From Nitrospira sp. (GTDB lineage: Bacteria > Nitrospirota > Nitrospiria > Nitrospirales > Nitrospiraceae), in NCBI GenBank assembly GCA_024760545.1, contig CP060502.1, positions 62,001 through 126,000 on the forward strand: a stretch of 64,000 bases of DNA, given 5' to 3'. The translations under genes were made by a program, and so were the position numbers. Below are positions 8,283 through 16,429 of this stretch, one piece after another; position 1 is the first letter of the stretch, and every line of letters begins with the position of its first letter. The notes under the pieces were generated by a model. The model did no database searches. It was not told the DNA's origin and saw nothing but the letters and a program-made list of their open reading frames with translations.

Positions 8283-8592
8283 TCAGGATCTGGCCATGCG
8301 CGTTCGTCGACTCCTGGAGAAACAGGATGGGATTTCAGAGCGAAAGATGTTTGGTGGGCTGGCGTTCTTGCTGAAGGGGAAAATGTTCTGTGGTGTGCTC
8401 GGTCACGATCTCGTCGCGCGGCTTGGAGCTGAGCAAGCGCAATCGGCATTGAAACGATCGTATGTGCGGCCAATGGATTTCACCGGACGCCCTATGAAGG
8501 GATATGTCTATGTGGTCCCCGACGGGTTAAAGACGGATCGCGCACTCCAGACCTTTCTCCGTCACGCCATTCGCTTTACCTCTTCCTTGTAG
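8272..8592 (+). CDS. TfoX N-terminal domain protein
   Basis: A 106-residue single-domain protein matching the TfoX N-terminal domain. It has RVRRLLEKQDGISERKMFGGLAFLLKGKMFCGVLGHDLVARLG and then PMDFTGRPMKGYVYV, a layout typical of stand-alone family members, which are far shorter than full TfoX/Sxy. The stand-alone domain has no settled function; in TfoX it contributes to competence regulation. It overlaps the preceding membrane-protein gene by 11 bp, so the two form one HxlR-controlled unit. Confidence 0.85.
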   Translation: MAFDQDLAMRVRRLLEKQDGISERKMFGGLAFLLKGKMFCGVLGHDLVARLGAEQAQSALKRSYVRPMDFTGRPMKGYVYVVPDGLKTDRALQTFLRHAIRFTSSL

Positions 8593-8681
8593 AGAATGAA
8601 CGGGCTTCCGATAGAAGGGGCATAGCCTGGCATCGGTGAGACGTTCAAGCCGGCCTATTTCAGGGAGCGGAAGGAGGTGGC

Positions 8682-8852
8682 AATGCTGGATTTGTCACTA
8701 GTCCTTCATCGGCAGCCAGTCCCTTCCCTTCCCTCTCATCGGACCGTTGCGGGGAGTGGAATGATCGTTCCGCAACAAGGACCCGGCAGACGCGTGATTG
8801 GAATTGGTCGAGGTGTTCTTCAACGAGTGGGAAAAAACGGAGGGATCAAATG
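8682..8852 (+). CDS. possible 56-residue ORF, weak
   Basis: Within the 257-bp stretch before the pseudogene at 8850, one short frame begins at 8682 behind a strong AAGGAGG site. It ends in a TGA that overlaps the ATG at 8850. The predicted peptide (MLDLSLVLHRQPVPSLPSH and onward) matches nothing I know, and its composition is undistinguished. An alternative reading frame ending near 8852 reads VEVFFNEWEKTEG, faintly like the tail of an inorganic pyrophosphatase. The region may therefore be gene debris. Confidence 0.25.
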
Positions 8853-9334
8853 AGTGAACACTCTGAAACCTGGGTCGTACAAGGGGCAGACGAGATCGTC
8901 ATCAACGTGGCTCCTGATCACATCTGGGGTATCCTTGGACACTCGCAACTCCTTCCGCAGTGGATGCCTGCGGTACAGCATACCAATGGTCACCATGAGT
9001 CTCTTGGAACGGTACGAAGATGCGACGTAAACCTTGAGGGGCAGTGTGGACATGTTGTTGAACGGTGCGTCGCATATGAAAAACCGCACCGGTTGGGTTG
9101 GCTCATGATCGAAGATTCTCTCGGTGTTTCCAGATGCTCAAACACTTTAGGTTCGACTTCGCGCTGAAGCCGGTAGACCCCCAGAGGACTGACCTCGTCC
9201 ATACGTCCTACTTCGAGCCGCAGAATTAGTTTGCCCGCATGATGATTGCGCTCATGATTCGTAAGAAGTTTCAATCCTTGCGGCAAGAAGTCTTGATAAA
9301 CATCAAGCGGCTTGCCGAAACAGGACAAGCGTAA
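8850..9334 (+). pseudogene. SRPBCC-family protein, frameshifted and interrupted
   Basis: Residues from 8850 (ETWVVQGADEIVINVAPDHIWGILGHSQLLPQWMPAV) are a clear START/SRPBCC N-terminal half. The frame then fails near 9125. The continuation reads in another frame as MLKHFRFDFALKPVDPQRTDLVHTSYFEPQN, then a TAG stop (9227-9229), then FARMMIALMIRKKFQSLRQEVLINIKRLAE to a TAA at 9332-9334. A typical polyketide-cyclase-like protein would span all of this. At least one frameshift and one nonsense change therefore separate it from a working gene, unless the assembly is in error. An ORF of 105 codons (8850-9167) remains as a truncated product. Confidence 0.65.
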
Positions 9335-9514
9335 CCCACGGCCATGAGGAGTTGAACATGAGCCATTTTGGGGTAAGGAGAAATAGGCGCAGTCACTTGA
9401 ACTGGCATTATGGCGGAACGTTCCTTGATGGAAGATCTCAGAGAGCCTCAGTCCTGTCCGCAATCTTGGGGACGGTGCACCGAGAAGCCTCCTTCGACGG
9501 AAGGCTTGCAATAC

Positions 9515-9530
9515 TAGAACGATCATTGTA
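9515..9530. promoter_or_regulatory. TetR half-conserved operator
   Basis: TAGAACGATCATTGTA closely matches the perfect dyad at 10138 in its left arm and overlaps the promoter region just before the TetR gene. It is probably the autoregulatory operator. Confidence 0.6.
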
Positions 9531-9541
9531 TATTGTGCCCC

Positions 9542-10120
9542 ATGGGACGGACCAAAGAATATGATCGGCGGGGCGTGTTGAACCGGGCGATCTCCGTGTT
9601 CTGGAAGAAGGGCTTTGAAGCCACATCGATGAGTGAACTCATCAAGACAACGGGGCTGAATAGCGCCAGCCTGTACAAAGAGTTTGGAAGCAAGGATGGG
9701 TTGTACGAAACTGCTCTGGAGGAATATCGCCAACAGGAGCTTGAGCCCTTCATTAGACCGCTGATCGACGAGCCGAACATGCAGGGCATCGAGACCTTCT
9801 TGCAAGGCGTGATCAAGAATGCCACGAACCCTGATTTTAACGGTTGTCTCATGATGAATACCCTTGTCGAGAAGGAAGTGGTCAGCACGGGAGCCGTCAG
9901 GCGTGTGGAGAAGTTTTGCACCAGGTTGGAAACCATCCTTGAAGGGGCCATACGTGCCGCGCAGAAAGCAGGTGAGATCCCGGCTAAGAAAGATCCGGTG
10001 GCGCTCGCACACTATCTCCTTTGTCTGATCCAAGGCATGGTGCTGTATGGACGGGTCGAGGATCATAAGCCGCACATCGAAGCGGTCATAAGGACCGTCA
10101 AGCAGACGCTTATGGCATAA
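9542..10120 (+). CDS. TetR/AcrR-family repressor
   Basis: A 192-residue regulator. The N-terminal helix-turn-helix (residues 4-50: RTKEYDRRGVLNRAISVFWKKGFEATSM, then SELIKTTGLNSASLYKEFGSKDGLY) is typical of TetR. The C-terminal ligand domain contains a single Cys pair region (NGCLMMNTL, KFCTRLE), as in YxaF/NemR-like members that respond to electrophiles. The ATG at 9542 gives the canonical length; it has no ribosome site and may be leaderless, and an in-frame TTG lies 9 bp upstream. Related operators flank it: an imperfect one before it (9515) and a perfect one after it (10138), before the lipoprotein gene. Confidence 0.88.
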   Translation: MGRTKEYDRRGVLNRAISVFWKKGFEATSMSELIKTTGLNSASLYKEFGSKDGLYETALEEYRQQELEPFIRPLIDEPNMQGIETFLQGVIKNATNPDFNGCLMMNTLVEKEVVSTGAVRRVEKFCTRLETILEGAIRAAQKAGEIPAKKDPVALAHYLLCLIQGMVLYGRVEDHKPHIEAVIRTVKQTLMA

Positions 10121-10137
10121 CTTTTTTTGCCACAATA

Positions 10138-10153
10138 TAGAACGATCGTTCTA
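10138..10153. promoter_or_regulatory. TetR operator, perfect palindrome
   Basis: TAGAACGATCGTTCTA is a perfect 16-bp palindrome, extended on both sides by AT-rich ATAT. It lies between the TetR stop (10120) and the lipoprotein start (10202). It shares the AGAACGATC arm with 9515. Confidence 0.75.
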
Positions 10154-10201
10154 CTATATAGGTATTTCCACATCACACTTCACCGCCCGACGGAGGTTCT
10201 T

Positions 10202-11071
10202 ATGAGAAGGGGTATTACGACATGTCTCATCCTGGCCGTAGGCATTCTGTCTGGTTGTCTCGCTGATATCAGGCCAGATTCCCTCAAATCGACTACGAGG
10301 CTTGACGCCGACGCACGCGGGCGACAACTCCTAACGGAAGTGATCACCGCGCACGGAGGCCTCGATCGCTGGAAGCAGGCCAAGACGGTGGAAGTGACGG
10401 CGCGGGACCATTGGGAGCATTGGATGGGAAGGCTGATGTTCATGCCGCAGAAGGAGAGCGGACAGTTGATGCGTTGGCAAACGAGTCTCGGGGGGGACCA
10501 GGTGTCTATCGAAATGCAGGAGGGCCCCAACAAGGGTGAGAAATGGGTGATGCAGGACTGGCCCCTGTATCGAGCCGCCCTTGGCGATCAGCCTGACTAT
10601 GGAGCCGGGAAGAAGATTCATTTCTATGTTGCCACGATGAATTATGCACTGCAGCTGCCGTTCCGGAGCGCCAATGCTGAGGTCATCCGCTATGGAGGGC
10701 AAGGCTCGCTACGGGGGAAACGATATGACCTGATCTACACCACCTGGCATACGGCAGAGCCGCAGAAAGACACGAATCAGTATGTCCTCTGGGTCGATCC
10801 CCTGACCCATGAACTTGCCTACCTCCAATTGACCGATCGCGAGCTGATGAAGGGAGCTGCCGGCATGATGGGATTCAGCGACTGGAAAATGATCGATGGG
10901 CTCAAAGTTCCGTCTCAGATCACGTCCTACCACAATGCGGAAAAGAACGTCGTGCTGCATGACCTGCGCATCGAGTCCGTGGTGTTTGGCGTTGACCTGC
11001 CCCGTGAGGCACAGGCGAGCGCGCCTGCCTCGATCTCAAACGAATTTGGCGAGAGGAAGACACGCTTTTGA
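10202..11071 (+). CDS. lipoprotein, unknown function, TetR target
   Basis: A 289-residue lipoprotein precursor: signal MRRGITTCLILAVGILSGC with the lipobox LSGC, so the mature protein is anchored by Cys19. The body has ARGRQLLTEVITAHGGLDRWKQAKTVEVTARDHW, a pattern of LolA-like or outer-membrane sorting folds, then several Trp-rich strands. No enzyme motif is seen. The start at 10202 is chosen for CGGAGG upstream and a sensible signal peptide. A perfect TetR operator sits immediately before it, so it is the likely regulated target. It is followed by an AhpD-like gene 79 bp downstream, possibly in the same transcript. Confidence 0.75.
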   Translation: MRRGITTCLILAVGILSGCLADIRPDSLKSTTRLDADARGRQLLTEVITAHGGLDRWKQAKTVEVTARDHWEHWMGRLMFMPQKESGQLMRWQTSLGGDQVSIEMQEGPNKGEKWVMQDWPLYRAALGDQPDYGAGKKIHFYVATMNYALQLPFRSANAEVIRYGGQGSLRGKRYDLIYTTWHTAEPQKDTNQYVLWVDPLTHELAYLQLTDRELMKGAAGMMGFSDWKMIDGLKVPSQITSYHNAEKNVVLHDLRIESVVFGVDLPREAQASAPASISNEFGERKTRF

Positions 11072-11150
11072 ATGGCTTGCGCGATGTGAGAAGCACCATG
11101 ATCGCGTTATGCGTGTCTGGACCTGCTGAAATAGAAAAGGAGAGCCAGGT

Positions 11151-11711
11151 ATGAGTCTCTTTACGAAACACACGGATGCAACTGCGCCGAAGGGCGCAGC
11201 CGCAGTGCTGGCAAAAGCAAAGGATCGATACGGATTTATCCCCAATCTCGCCGCCACCCTCGCGGAGAGTCCGGTGACGCTCGACGCTGTGCTGAATCTG
11301 AGCGGTGCGTTCGATAAGACCTCGTTCACAGAGGCCGAGCGGCAAGTCATCCTGATCACGAGCAGCGTGGTGAACGGCTGTAACTATTGCAAGACCGTCC
11401 ATGCCGCGCTGGGTCGAAAGGCGGGAATCGATGACACGACACTGAAGGCGCTTGTAGCACTCGCTCCGCTTTCTGACGCAAGACTTAATGCGCTGCGGGA
11501 TTTCACCAAAGCGATGGTCGAGCAGCGAGGCCGGATTCACGAGCAGCGAGTCCGGCAGTTTCTCGATGCTGGCTATACGAACGCGCAAGTGTTCGAAGTG
11601 GTGATGGGAGTCGCCCTCAAGACGTTAACCAATTACAGCAATCATCTGACGGGTACTCACCCGAATCCCGAGTTTGTGGCAATGGCCGAACCGGGCGAGA
11701 AAGTGGCGTGA
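11151..11711 (+). CDS. carboxymuconolactone-decarboxylase/AhpD-like protein
   Basis: A 186-residue alpha-helical protein with the AhpD-type catalytic segment TSSVVNGCNYCKTVHAALGRKAG, carrying Cys-x2-Cys and a following His. The C-terminal FEVVMGVALKTLTNYSNHLTGTHPNPEF is typical of peroxidase-related CMD proteins. Such proteins reduce peroxides or act as thiol disulfide reductants. It follows the TetR-controlled lipoprotein and could share its control. It is one of four CMD-fold genes in the window (also 21932, 24382, 33644). Confidence 0.85.
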   Translation: MSLFTKHTDATAPKGAAAVLAKAKDRYGFIPNLAATLAESPVTLDAVLNLSGAFDKTSFTEAERQVILITSSVVNGCNYCKTVHAALGRKAGIDDTTLKALVALAPLSDARLNALRDFTKAMVEQRGRIHEQRVRQFLDAGYTNAQVFEVVMGVALKTLTNYSNHLTGTHPNPEFVAMAEPGEKVA

Positions 11712-11790
11712 TTCTTTGGAGGGAGACTTTTCTGGTCCCTTCATTCAGTACGTGATCGAGACACGTTGAGTCTTAGAACGTGAGGACAAG

Positions 11791-12471
11791 ATGCCGACAA
11801 ACCAGACGGGATTTCTGGGGTTCCCGAAAGAAACCTTCTCATTTCTTTCCAACTTGTCGTCTAATAATCGGAAAGCCTGGTTTGATGCGAACAAGGATCG
11901 ATTCCGACGCGTGGTCGAACAACCGGTGCAGGAATTCGTTTCTGCCCTGTGCGCTTGCCTGATTCATACGTTCAAGGACATCAAGCATCTGGAAGGCAAG
12001 GTCTTCCGGATCCATCGAGATATTCGGTTCAGCAAGGACAAGAGGCCCTATAAGACCCACATTGGCATTCGCTTCAGCAACAATGCCTCGAAGAACTGCA
12101 TGGCGCCATTTTTCTATGTTCAGCTGGAGGCAGAGAAGCTTCTCTTTGCTATTGGGCAAAAGGAGTTCGAAGGTACTACCCTAGATCGGTATCGTGCGGC
12201 GGTGATGGATACTGAAACGGGCCGAGTCCTCGATGCTGTGGTGAAGAAGATGCGACGCGACGGTGCAAGTTTTCAAGGAGAACCGTTGCAGAAGGTGCCT
12301 CGAGGATACCCCACCGACCACGTCAGAGCCGATCTCTTGCAGCTCAAAGGCCTATACGTCGAGAATTGTCTGCCTGTAACCACACAGGTTTATGGCCCGG
12401 AATTTATGGGAATGTGCCTTGATCAGTTTGCGAAAGGAAAGCCGCTGTACGATTGGTTGAAAGCACTTTGA
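11791..12471 (+). CDS. DUF2461 protein (TIGR02453 family)
   Basis: A 226-residue soluble protein with the DUF2461 hallmarks: GFPKETFSFLSNLSSNNRKAWFDANKDRF at the N-terminus, VFRIHRDIRFSKDKRPYKTHIGIRFSN in the centre, and a PRGYPTDHVRADLLQLKGLY motif. Members are conserved and widespread, but their biochemical role is unknown. The gene is complete and of usual length. It stands alone with its own weak ribosome site, 79 bp downstream of the AhpD-like gene. Confidence 0.85.
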   Translation: MPTNQTGFLGFPKETFSFLSNLSSNNRKAWFDANKDRFRRVVEQPVQEFVSALCACLIHTFKDIKHLEGKVFRIHRDIRFSKDKRPYKTHIGIRFSNNASKNCMAPFFYVQLEAEKLLFAIGQKEFEGTTLDRYRAAVMDTETGRVLDAVVKKMRRDGASFQGEPLQKVPRGYPTDHVRADLLQLKGLYVENCLPVTTQVYGPEFMGMCLDQFAKGKPLYDWLKAL

Positions 12472-12555
12472 ATATCGCTTAACCGTGCATCGGCGGACTT
12501 TCGAAGGCAACACAGCAGGGAGATCCTTGTGATACAGAGCAAGGGAGAAGCCGCT

Positions 12556-12945
12556 ATGTTCAGCGTCCTGGCAGGTCTAGCCTTCCTGTTCATGGTTGGC
12601 ACGGCATCCAGCGAAGAATTCCGAACAGATGATCCGCTGAAAGCGTTTGTGTACGGAGAATATCCACTTGGCGATGATTACTTTATAAAGGGGAACGCTG
12701 ACACACAACTATTCCGGTGTATCCTAACGAAAGCAACAGATGGATTTGAAGGCATCGCGCTGTCGGAAGTTTCGATCTGGGGGTATCGAGGACCGTGGGA
12801 GATATTCCGGAAAGAACCAACGGGTTCATATCTATATGCGGGGACGGACCATTTGAGGAGCACTGCATGTCTCGAGTCATGCCAATCAAACACCTACCTA
12901 CGAACCGGTCAGTGTCAGTGGCGGCGCGGGTGGCCTCAGCAGTAG
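12556..12945 (+). CDS. exported small protein, unknown
   Basis: A 129-residue protein with a signal peptide (MFSVLAGLAFLFMVGTASSEE) and a mature region rich in aromatics (GEYPLGDDYFIKGNADTQLFRCILTK). It also holds Cys residues near its end (CLESC, TGQC). I do not recognise the family. The start at 12556 has an upstream GGGAG; a GTG at 12529 is an alternative. Its 3' end overlaps the next gene by 79 bp in another frame, which is unusual. Either gene could be shorter, or a frameshift may lie here. Confidence 0.45.
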   Translation: MFSVLAGLAFLFMVGTASSEEFRTDDPLKAFVYGEYPLGDDYFIKGNADTQLFRCILTKATDGFEGIALSEVSIWGYRGPWEIFRKEPTGSYLYAGTDHLRSTACLESCQSNTYLRTGQCQWRRGWPQQ

Positions 12946-13469
12946 CCATTGGTTGCCTCGTGGCTGCCGGAATTCTTGAGTGCTCGGAGCGGAGCTACCA
13001 GTTGTTCATGGCATCCCATGACGCCATTCGTCCGGGCATGACCATGGGCGAAGTATTTGGTTCCGGTTTAGCCGACTACATGGTCGACATGGGGGTCAAA
13101 AACGTGCCGGGCGCAACGCAGCCTGAGAATCAGCCGGCCAGCGCAGCCTGCAAGCGACATGTGCTCGACGTAACTTATGTGGCGGGTTTCCCTGCTTCCC
13201 CAGTGTTCCGGATCCGGCTCTATTGCAACATGAACGAACCATCGGCTGGACAGGTTATCCCAGAACATTCGTTCAAGACCAAGCAGGAGTTTCTAGAGGC
13301 GCTCGACTCGATGTACGCTTCTTGGGCAAAATATATGGAATTCAGAATCGAGTCGCCTCCCTTGGAGGCATTTGGAGCTTATGACCACTATCTCTTTACC
13401 ACCGATCAGCAAGGACGGGTCGCTACGGTGTCACCCATCCTTCTGGCTCAATCCAAGAAGCAACAATAA
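12867..13469 (+). CDS. single-membrane-anchor protein, unknown
   Basis: A 200-residue protein. A basic N-terminus is followed by one membrane segment (RVASAVAIGCLVAAGILECSE) and then a soluble domain with no motif I can name (CKRHVLDVTYVAGFPASPVFRIRLYCNMN). GAGGAG lies 6 bp before the ATG, which supports the start. It overlaps the end of the previous small gene by 79 bp. Cys in the soluble part suggests a periplasmic domain with a disulfide, which is inference. Confidence 0.5.
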   Translation: MSRVMPIKHLPTNRSVSVAARVASAVAIGCLVAAGILECSERSYQLFMASHDAIRPGMTMGEVFGSGLADYMVDMGVKNVPGATQPENQPASAACKRHVLDVTYVAGFPASPVFRIRLYCNMNEPSAGQVIPEHSFKTKQEFLEALDSMYASWAKYMEFRIESPPLEAFGAYDHYLFTTDQQGRVATVSPILLAQSKKQQ

Positions 13470-13533
13470 CAACCTTCTCCTATTGAATTGAAACGTGCAA
13501 TCATCAACGGAGAGCTTTACGGGAGGATGGATC

Positions 13534-13755
13534 ATGAACCACACCAAGAGACGAATCCACGATGGGATCGTCGGGGCGGTGATCACCCTTGGTATCACAT
13601 TGGGCTATAGCCTGCATCCGGCTTGGCTATTCCTACCTGGCGCGATCGGAGTCACTCTGATTCAGAGCGCATTCACCGGGTTCTGCCCCGTGCATTTCCT
13701 GCTGGAGAAGGCCTGTGCGCCGGAAACAGAAGCCGGCGGCCTCCGAGGCATGTAG
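13534..13755 (+). CDS. DUF2892-type inner-membrane protein
   Basis: A 73-residue two-helix membrane protein: HDGIVGAVITLGITLGYSLHPAWLFLPGAIGVTLIQSAFTGFCPVHFLLEKACAP. This matches the DUF2892 (YgaP-like) pattern, including the TGFCP motif. In some proteins the domain is fused to rhodanese, and here it stands alone. The start at 13534 follows a GGGAGG site. It is followed by a 194-bp stretch (13756-13949) in which I see no gene. The function is unknown; related domains occur with sulfur-handling proteins. Confidence 0.75.
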   Translation: MNHTKRRIHDGIVGAVITLGITLGYSLHPAWLFLPGAIGVTLIQSAFTGFCPVHFLLEKACAPETEAGGLRGM

Positions 13756-13949
13756 AGGCAAGCACCCGAGGACCCGTGTGACACTCAGTCCGAAGGAACT
13801 CCCTAGACCCATTAGTTGCCTCCCACGGAACTACTTGAGCTTAGACGTGGTCCGAGGATCCAGCCCACCCAACCTTCCCTGTTTCACACGTAGCCTGCCC
13901 GGTTATCCCTACATGGCAAGCCCACCTTCCTCTCTGCGTCCGATGCATT

Positions 13950-14483
13950 CTAGACACGGTGAGGAGCAGTCTGTTCGGAAAGATCGGACTCGGTATTGCT
14001 CTTCGAGTGCCGACGTCGAATGAGGTGGCTCAACAGCCTGTCGGCGGAGAGCAGTCCTGGTCCATGTAGGACGAAATATAGGAACAAAATCCCGACATAG
14101 AACGCTTCTTGGAGCGCAGCATCAGACAATTGTCCGTACGAGATTGAAGCGACGATATTGAGGCCGAACAGCGAGAGGGCTGCCCACCGACCTGCCAGGC
14201 CGATGGCCAGCAGGAACGAGCCGCCCAATTCAACGGCGGTGGCCACGTAAGCGGCCATCTCCGGCGACAGCAACGGCACATCGTAGACCATGGTGAAGAG
14301 CATCACCGTGGACATCCAACTGGAGAGCTTGACCATCCCGCCCTTCCAGAAGATATGCGCCAGGTACAGACGGACGGACAAGTCGAAGAACGGGAGCAAG
14401 GCCTCCAGCCCCCAGACCAATCGACCGTACATCAGAGCAGCACGATTGACCGTCCATGCAAAGAATCCGTCGTCCTCTTTCAT
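13950..14483 (-). CDS. DoxX-family membrane protein (bufferin operon)
   Basis: A 177-residue protein with four membrane helices and the DoxX signature (LPFFDLSVRLYLAHIFWKGGMVKL, ELGGSFLLAIGLAGRWAAL). It is the last gene of a four-gene minus-strand operon with bufA, bufB and bufC, overlapping bufC by 4 bp. DoxX proteins are a recognised companion of bufferin and HvfABC clusters. Its role there is unknown; it may concern membrane redox or export. A tail of about 25 polar residues follows the last helix. Confidence 0.82.
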   Translation of the reverse strand: MKEDDGFFAWTVNRAALMYGRLVWGLEALLPFFDLSVRLYLAHIFWKGGMVKLSSWMSTVMLFTMVYDVPLLSPEMAAYVATAVELGGSFLLAIGLAGRWAALSLFGLNIVASISYGQLSDAALQEAFYVGILFLYFVLHGPGLLSADRLLSHLIRRRHSKSNTESDLSEQTAPHRV

Positions 14484-15256
14484 AAGCGCACCTCCGTCTC
14501 AATGCTGCTCAGCAGGCCTAGCGCGAGGACGGATGCCATGAAGCGATTGAAGTCAAACCGGGGATCGCACTGTGTGGCGATCTGCTCGATCTCGGCCACG
14601 GTCTTTCGATCGGCCATGGCTTCGACCAACCGGTAGTCGAGATCAGCGAGCGTTTCCACGCGGATTCTCCCTTCGGCCCTTACGACCACGACGCAGGTTT
14701 CCTCGTCCGGCAGCGGCAGGTCGACTCCGATGTCCGTCGGAGCGTCCGGTTGCAATGCCACCCACACGCGTTGGATCGGCAAGGAGAATCGATGCAGTCG
14801 CACAGCCGCGTTCAGACGGAACGTCACGTCCGACGGATCGGCCGATGCGATGGCATCGAGTTGGTTATGGGAGAGCGGTGGAGCATCGGCAGCCTGATAC
14901 GCTTCATGGCAGGCCCATTCCAGTCGTACCAATTCGATCAACAGGGGAGAAAGCTGCAACTCGCTGAGAAACGCGGGAAAGTGGCACCCGTAGAGAAACA
15001 GATCACCGGTGGTCGAGGGAGAGCACCTGACATAGCCTCTCGCCAGGATGTGGAAATAGGCGTCGCCGATGAACCGACGCAGCACCGGGTAGGTGATCGT
15101 GAGCGTGTGGACGTAATTGTTCCTGATGAGTCGTCGGTAGAGGGCCAGGCTTCGCCGGGCCATCCTATCCAGTACCAGCTCCGCCGCGACTGGAGATGAC
15201 GTCCCTTCCGAAATCGATGCCGCGAACGCGTGCTGGAGTTCACGCAGTGAGGACAT
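14480..15256 (-). CDS. bufC: HvfC/BufC-family protein (DUF2063)
   Basis: A 258-residue protein with the BufC/HvfC N-terminal domain. It reads LRELQHAFAASI at residues 4-15, MARRSLALYRRLIRNNYVHTLTITYPVLRRFIGDAYFHILARGYV, and LEWACHEAYQAADAPPL. The C-terminal half is less conserved. In bufferin operons this protein partners BufB to bind the precursor peptide and install the cysteine-derived modification. It overlaps bufB by 17 bp and the DoxX gene by 4 bp, so the three are tightly coupled. The identification rests on both sequence and neighbours. Confidence 0.85.
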   Translation of the reverse strand: MSSLRELQHAFAASISEGTSSPVAAELVLDRMARRSLALYRRLIRNNYVHTLTITYPVLRRFIGDAYFHILARGYVRCSPSTTGDLFLYGCHFPAFLSELQLSPLLIELVRLEWACHEAYQAADAPPLSHNQLDAIASADPSDVTFRLNAAVRLHRFSLPIQRVWVALQPDAPTDIGVDLPLPDEETCVVVVRAEGRIRVETLADLDYRLVEAMADRKTVAEIEQIATQCDPRFDFNRFMASVLALGLLSSIETEVRL

Positions 15257-16085
15257 GACAGGCTCCTACAACGGCATCGGCGTGGATGGCTTGTTCCACT
15301 AGCACCGAGAGCGGGGGGAGATTCGTATCCCATTCAATCAGCGTCGGACGCGGACCGACGTGGTGGATGGTCCACTCATAGAGACTCCAGACTTCCGGAT
15401 AGACGGGCTGGCCATGCGTATCGACCAGGACACGCCCGGACTGATCGAAGCCGGCCAGATGGATTTCGTGCACCGCCTCGCGCGGCAGCGCATCCAGAAA
15501 TTTTACAGGATCCAGATGGAAGTTCACGGCATTGACATAGACATTGTTGAGATCCAGCAGAATCCCACAGCCAGTTCGCCTGACGACTTCGGCCATGAAC
15601 TCACCCTCCGGGATTGTGGAACCCCGCCATGTCAGGTACCGGGTGATGTTTTCGATCAGGAGGGTCCGTTGCAAGACAGTCTGAACTTCGTCAATCCGTG
15701 AACAGACATGTTTCAGGCTTTCCTCGGTCGAGGGCAAAGGGAGTAGCTCGTTCAGGAAACGCCCCCCAACGGAACTCCATGACAGATGTTCGGAGACAAA
15801 CGTCGGTGCGAATCGATCGATCAAGAGTTTGAACTTACCCAGATGGGCGCGGTCGATCGGATCGGTGGAACCCAACGAGAGCCCGACTCCGTGAAAACTC
15901 AATGGGTAGTTGGCTCGAATCCGCTCAAGGATGCGGAGCGCGACGCCTCCCTCGCCAAAATAGTTCTCCGGATGGGTCTCCATCCAGGCCACTGGCGGCG
16001 GCGATTCCAATATCTCGCGATAGTGATGCGACCGCAGTCCGATCCCGGCTCGAGCCGGGATCGGGGCGGAAGATTGAAAAGACAT
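15240..16085 (-). CDS. bufB: BufB multinuclear iron-dependent oxidative enzyme (DUF692)
   Basis: A 281-residue TIM-barrel protein of the DUF692/MbnB group. Metal-ligand-type segments include HPENYF, SFHGVGLSLG, SEHLSW, LLDLNNVYVNAVNF, EIHLAG and IEWD, which carry the His, Asp and Glu ligands of the family. It is expected to oxidise precursor cysteines, with BufC, to heterocyclic products that bind copper. The start at 16085 gives the usual length; a 32-residue upstream extension in the frame would overlap bufA and is rejected. It begins 11 bp after bufA. Confidence 0.88.
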   Translation of the reverse strand: MSFQSSAPIPARAGIGLRSHHYREILESPPPVAWMETHPENYFGEGGVALRILERIRANYPLSFHGVGLSLGSTDPIDRAHLGKFKLLIDRFAPTFVSEHLSWSSVGGRFLNELLPLPSTEESLKHVCSRIDEVQTVLQRTLLIENITRYLTWRGSTIPEGEFMAEVVRRTGCGILLDLNNVYVNAVNFHLDPVKFLDALPREAVHEIHLAGFDQSGRVLVDTHGQPVYPEVWSLYEWTIHHVGPRPTLIEWDTNLPPLSVLVEQAIHADAVVGACHVLTA

Positions 16086-16096
16086 CGGGTGTCGTC

Positions 16097-16429
16097 CTAC
16101 ATCTTCTTCATGTCTTCTTTCATCTTGGCCATGTCTTCTTTCGTGATTGTCAGCACGGTGCTCTTCGCAACCTTGGCGCACAAGCCTTTCGGCAGGAACA
16201 CATACGAATCAGGCTCGTTGTCGCTCTTGGCCATGCCTGCACAAGAATGGAGACTGGTTCTGACGGCACAGTCGTTCATGCCCGCCTTCGCGACCCCGCC
16301 GCACGCTTCCCACCCAGCCGGCAGTTGTGGGGCCTTGGGCTCGGCGTTGGCAGCCTGGGTCCCGGCAAAACTCAAGGCAATCAACAAGGCTGAATGGATC
16401 ACGGCGTTCTTCTTTGTCTTCGCGTTCAT
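16097..16429 (-). CDS. bufA: bufferin precursor (DUF2282)
   Basis: A 110-residue precursor: signal peptide (residues 1-29, LLIALSFAGTQAANA), then a DUF2282 core with four Cys (C43 in EACGGVAKAGMNDC, C54, C63 in HSCAGM, C84 in KGLCAK). The segments HSCAG and DSYVFLPKG match the bufferin family. It is followed by a charged tail rich in Lys, Met and Glu. This is the copper-binding RiPP substrate of BufB and BufC and would be exported to the periplasm. The tail repeats MK.DM.KM, which is longer than usual and could bind metal. A Crp-like site lies about 200 bp upstream. Confidence 0.87.
   Translation of the reverse strand: MNAKTKKNAVIHSALLIALSFAGTQAANAEPKAPQLPAGWEACGGVAKAGMNDCAVRTSLHSCAGMAKSDNEPDSYVFLPKGLCAKVAKSTVLTITKEDMAKMKEDMKKM

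Noticed and set aside
8700-8852. Possible inorganic pyrophosphatase C-terminal remnant
   Set aside because: Only a short VEVFFNEWEKTEG-like stretch supports it, too little to call a gene fragment.
9352-9564. 70-residue ORF before the TetR gene
   Set aside because: It overlaps the TetR start and operator, has no recognised motif, and its composition is arbitrary. The 9335-9541 region is better read as regulatory DNA.
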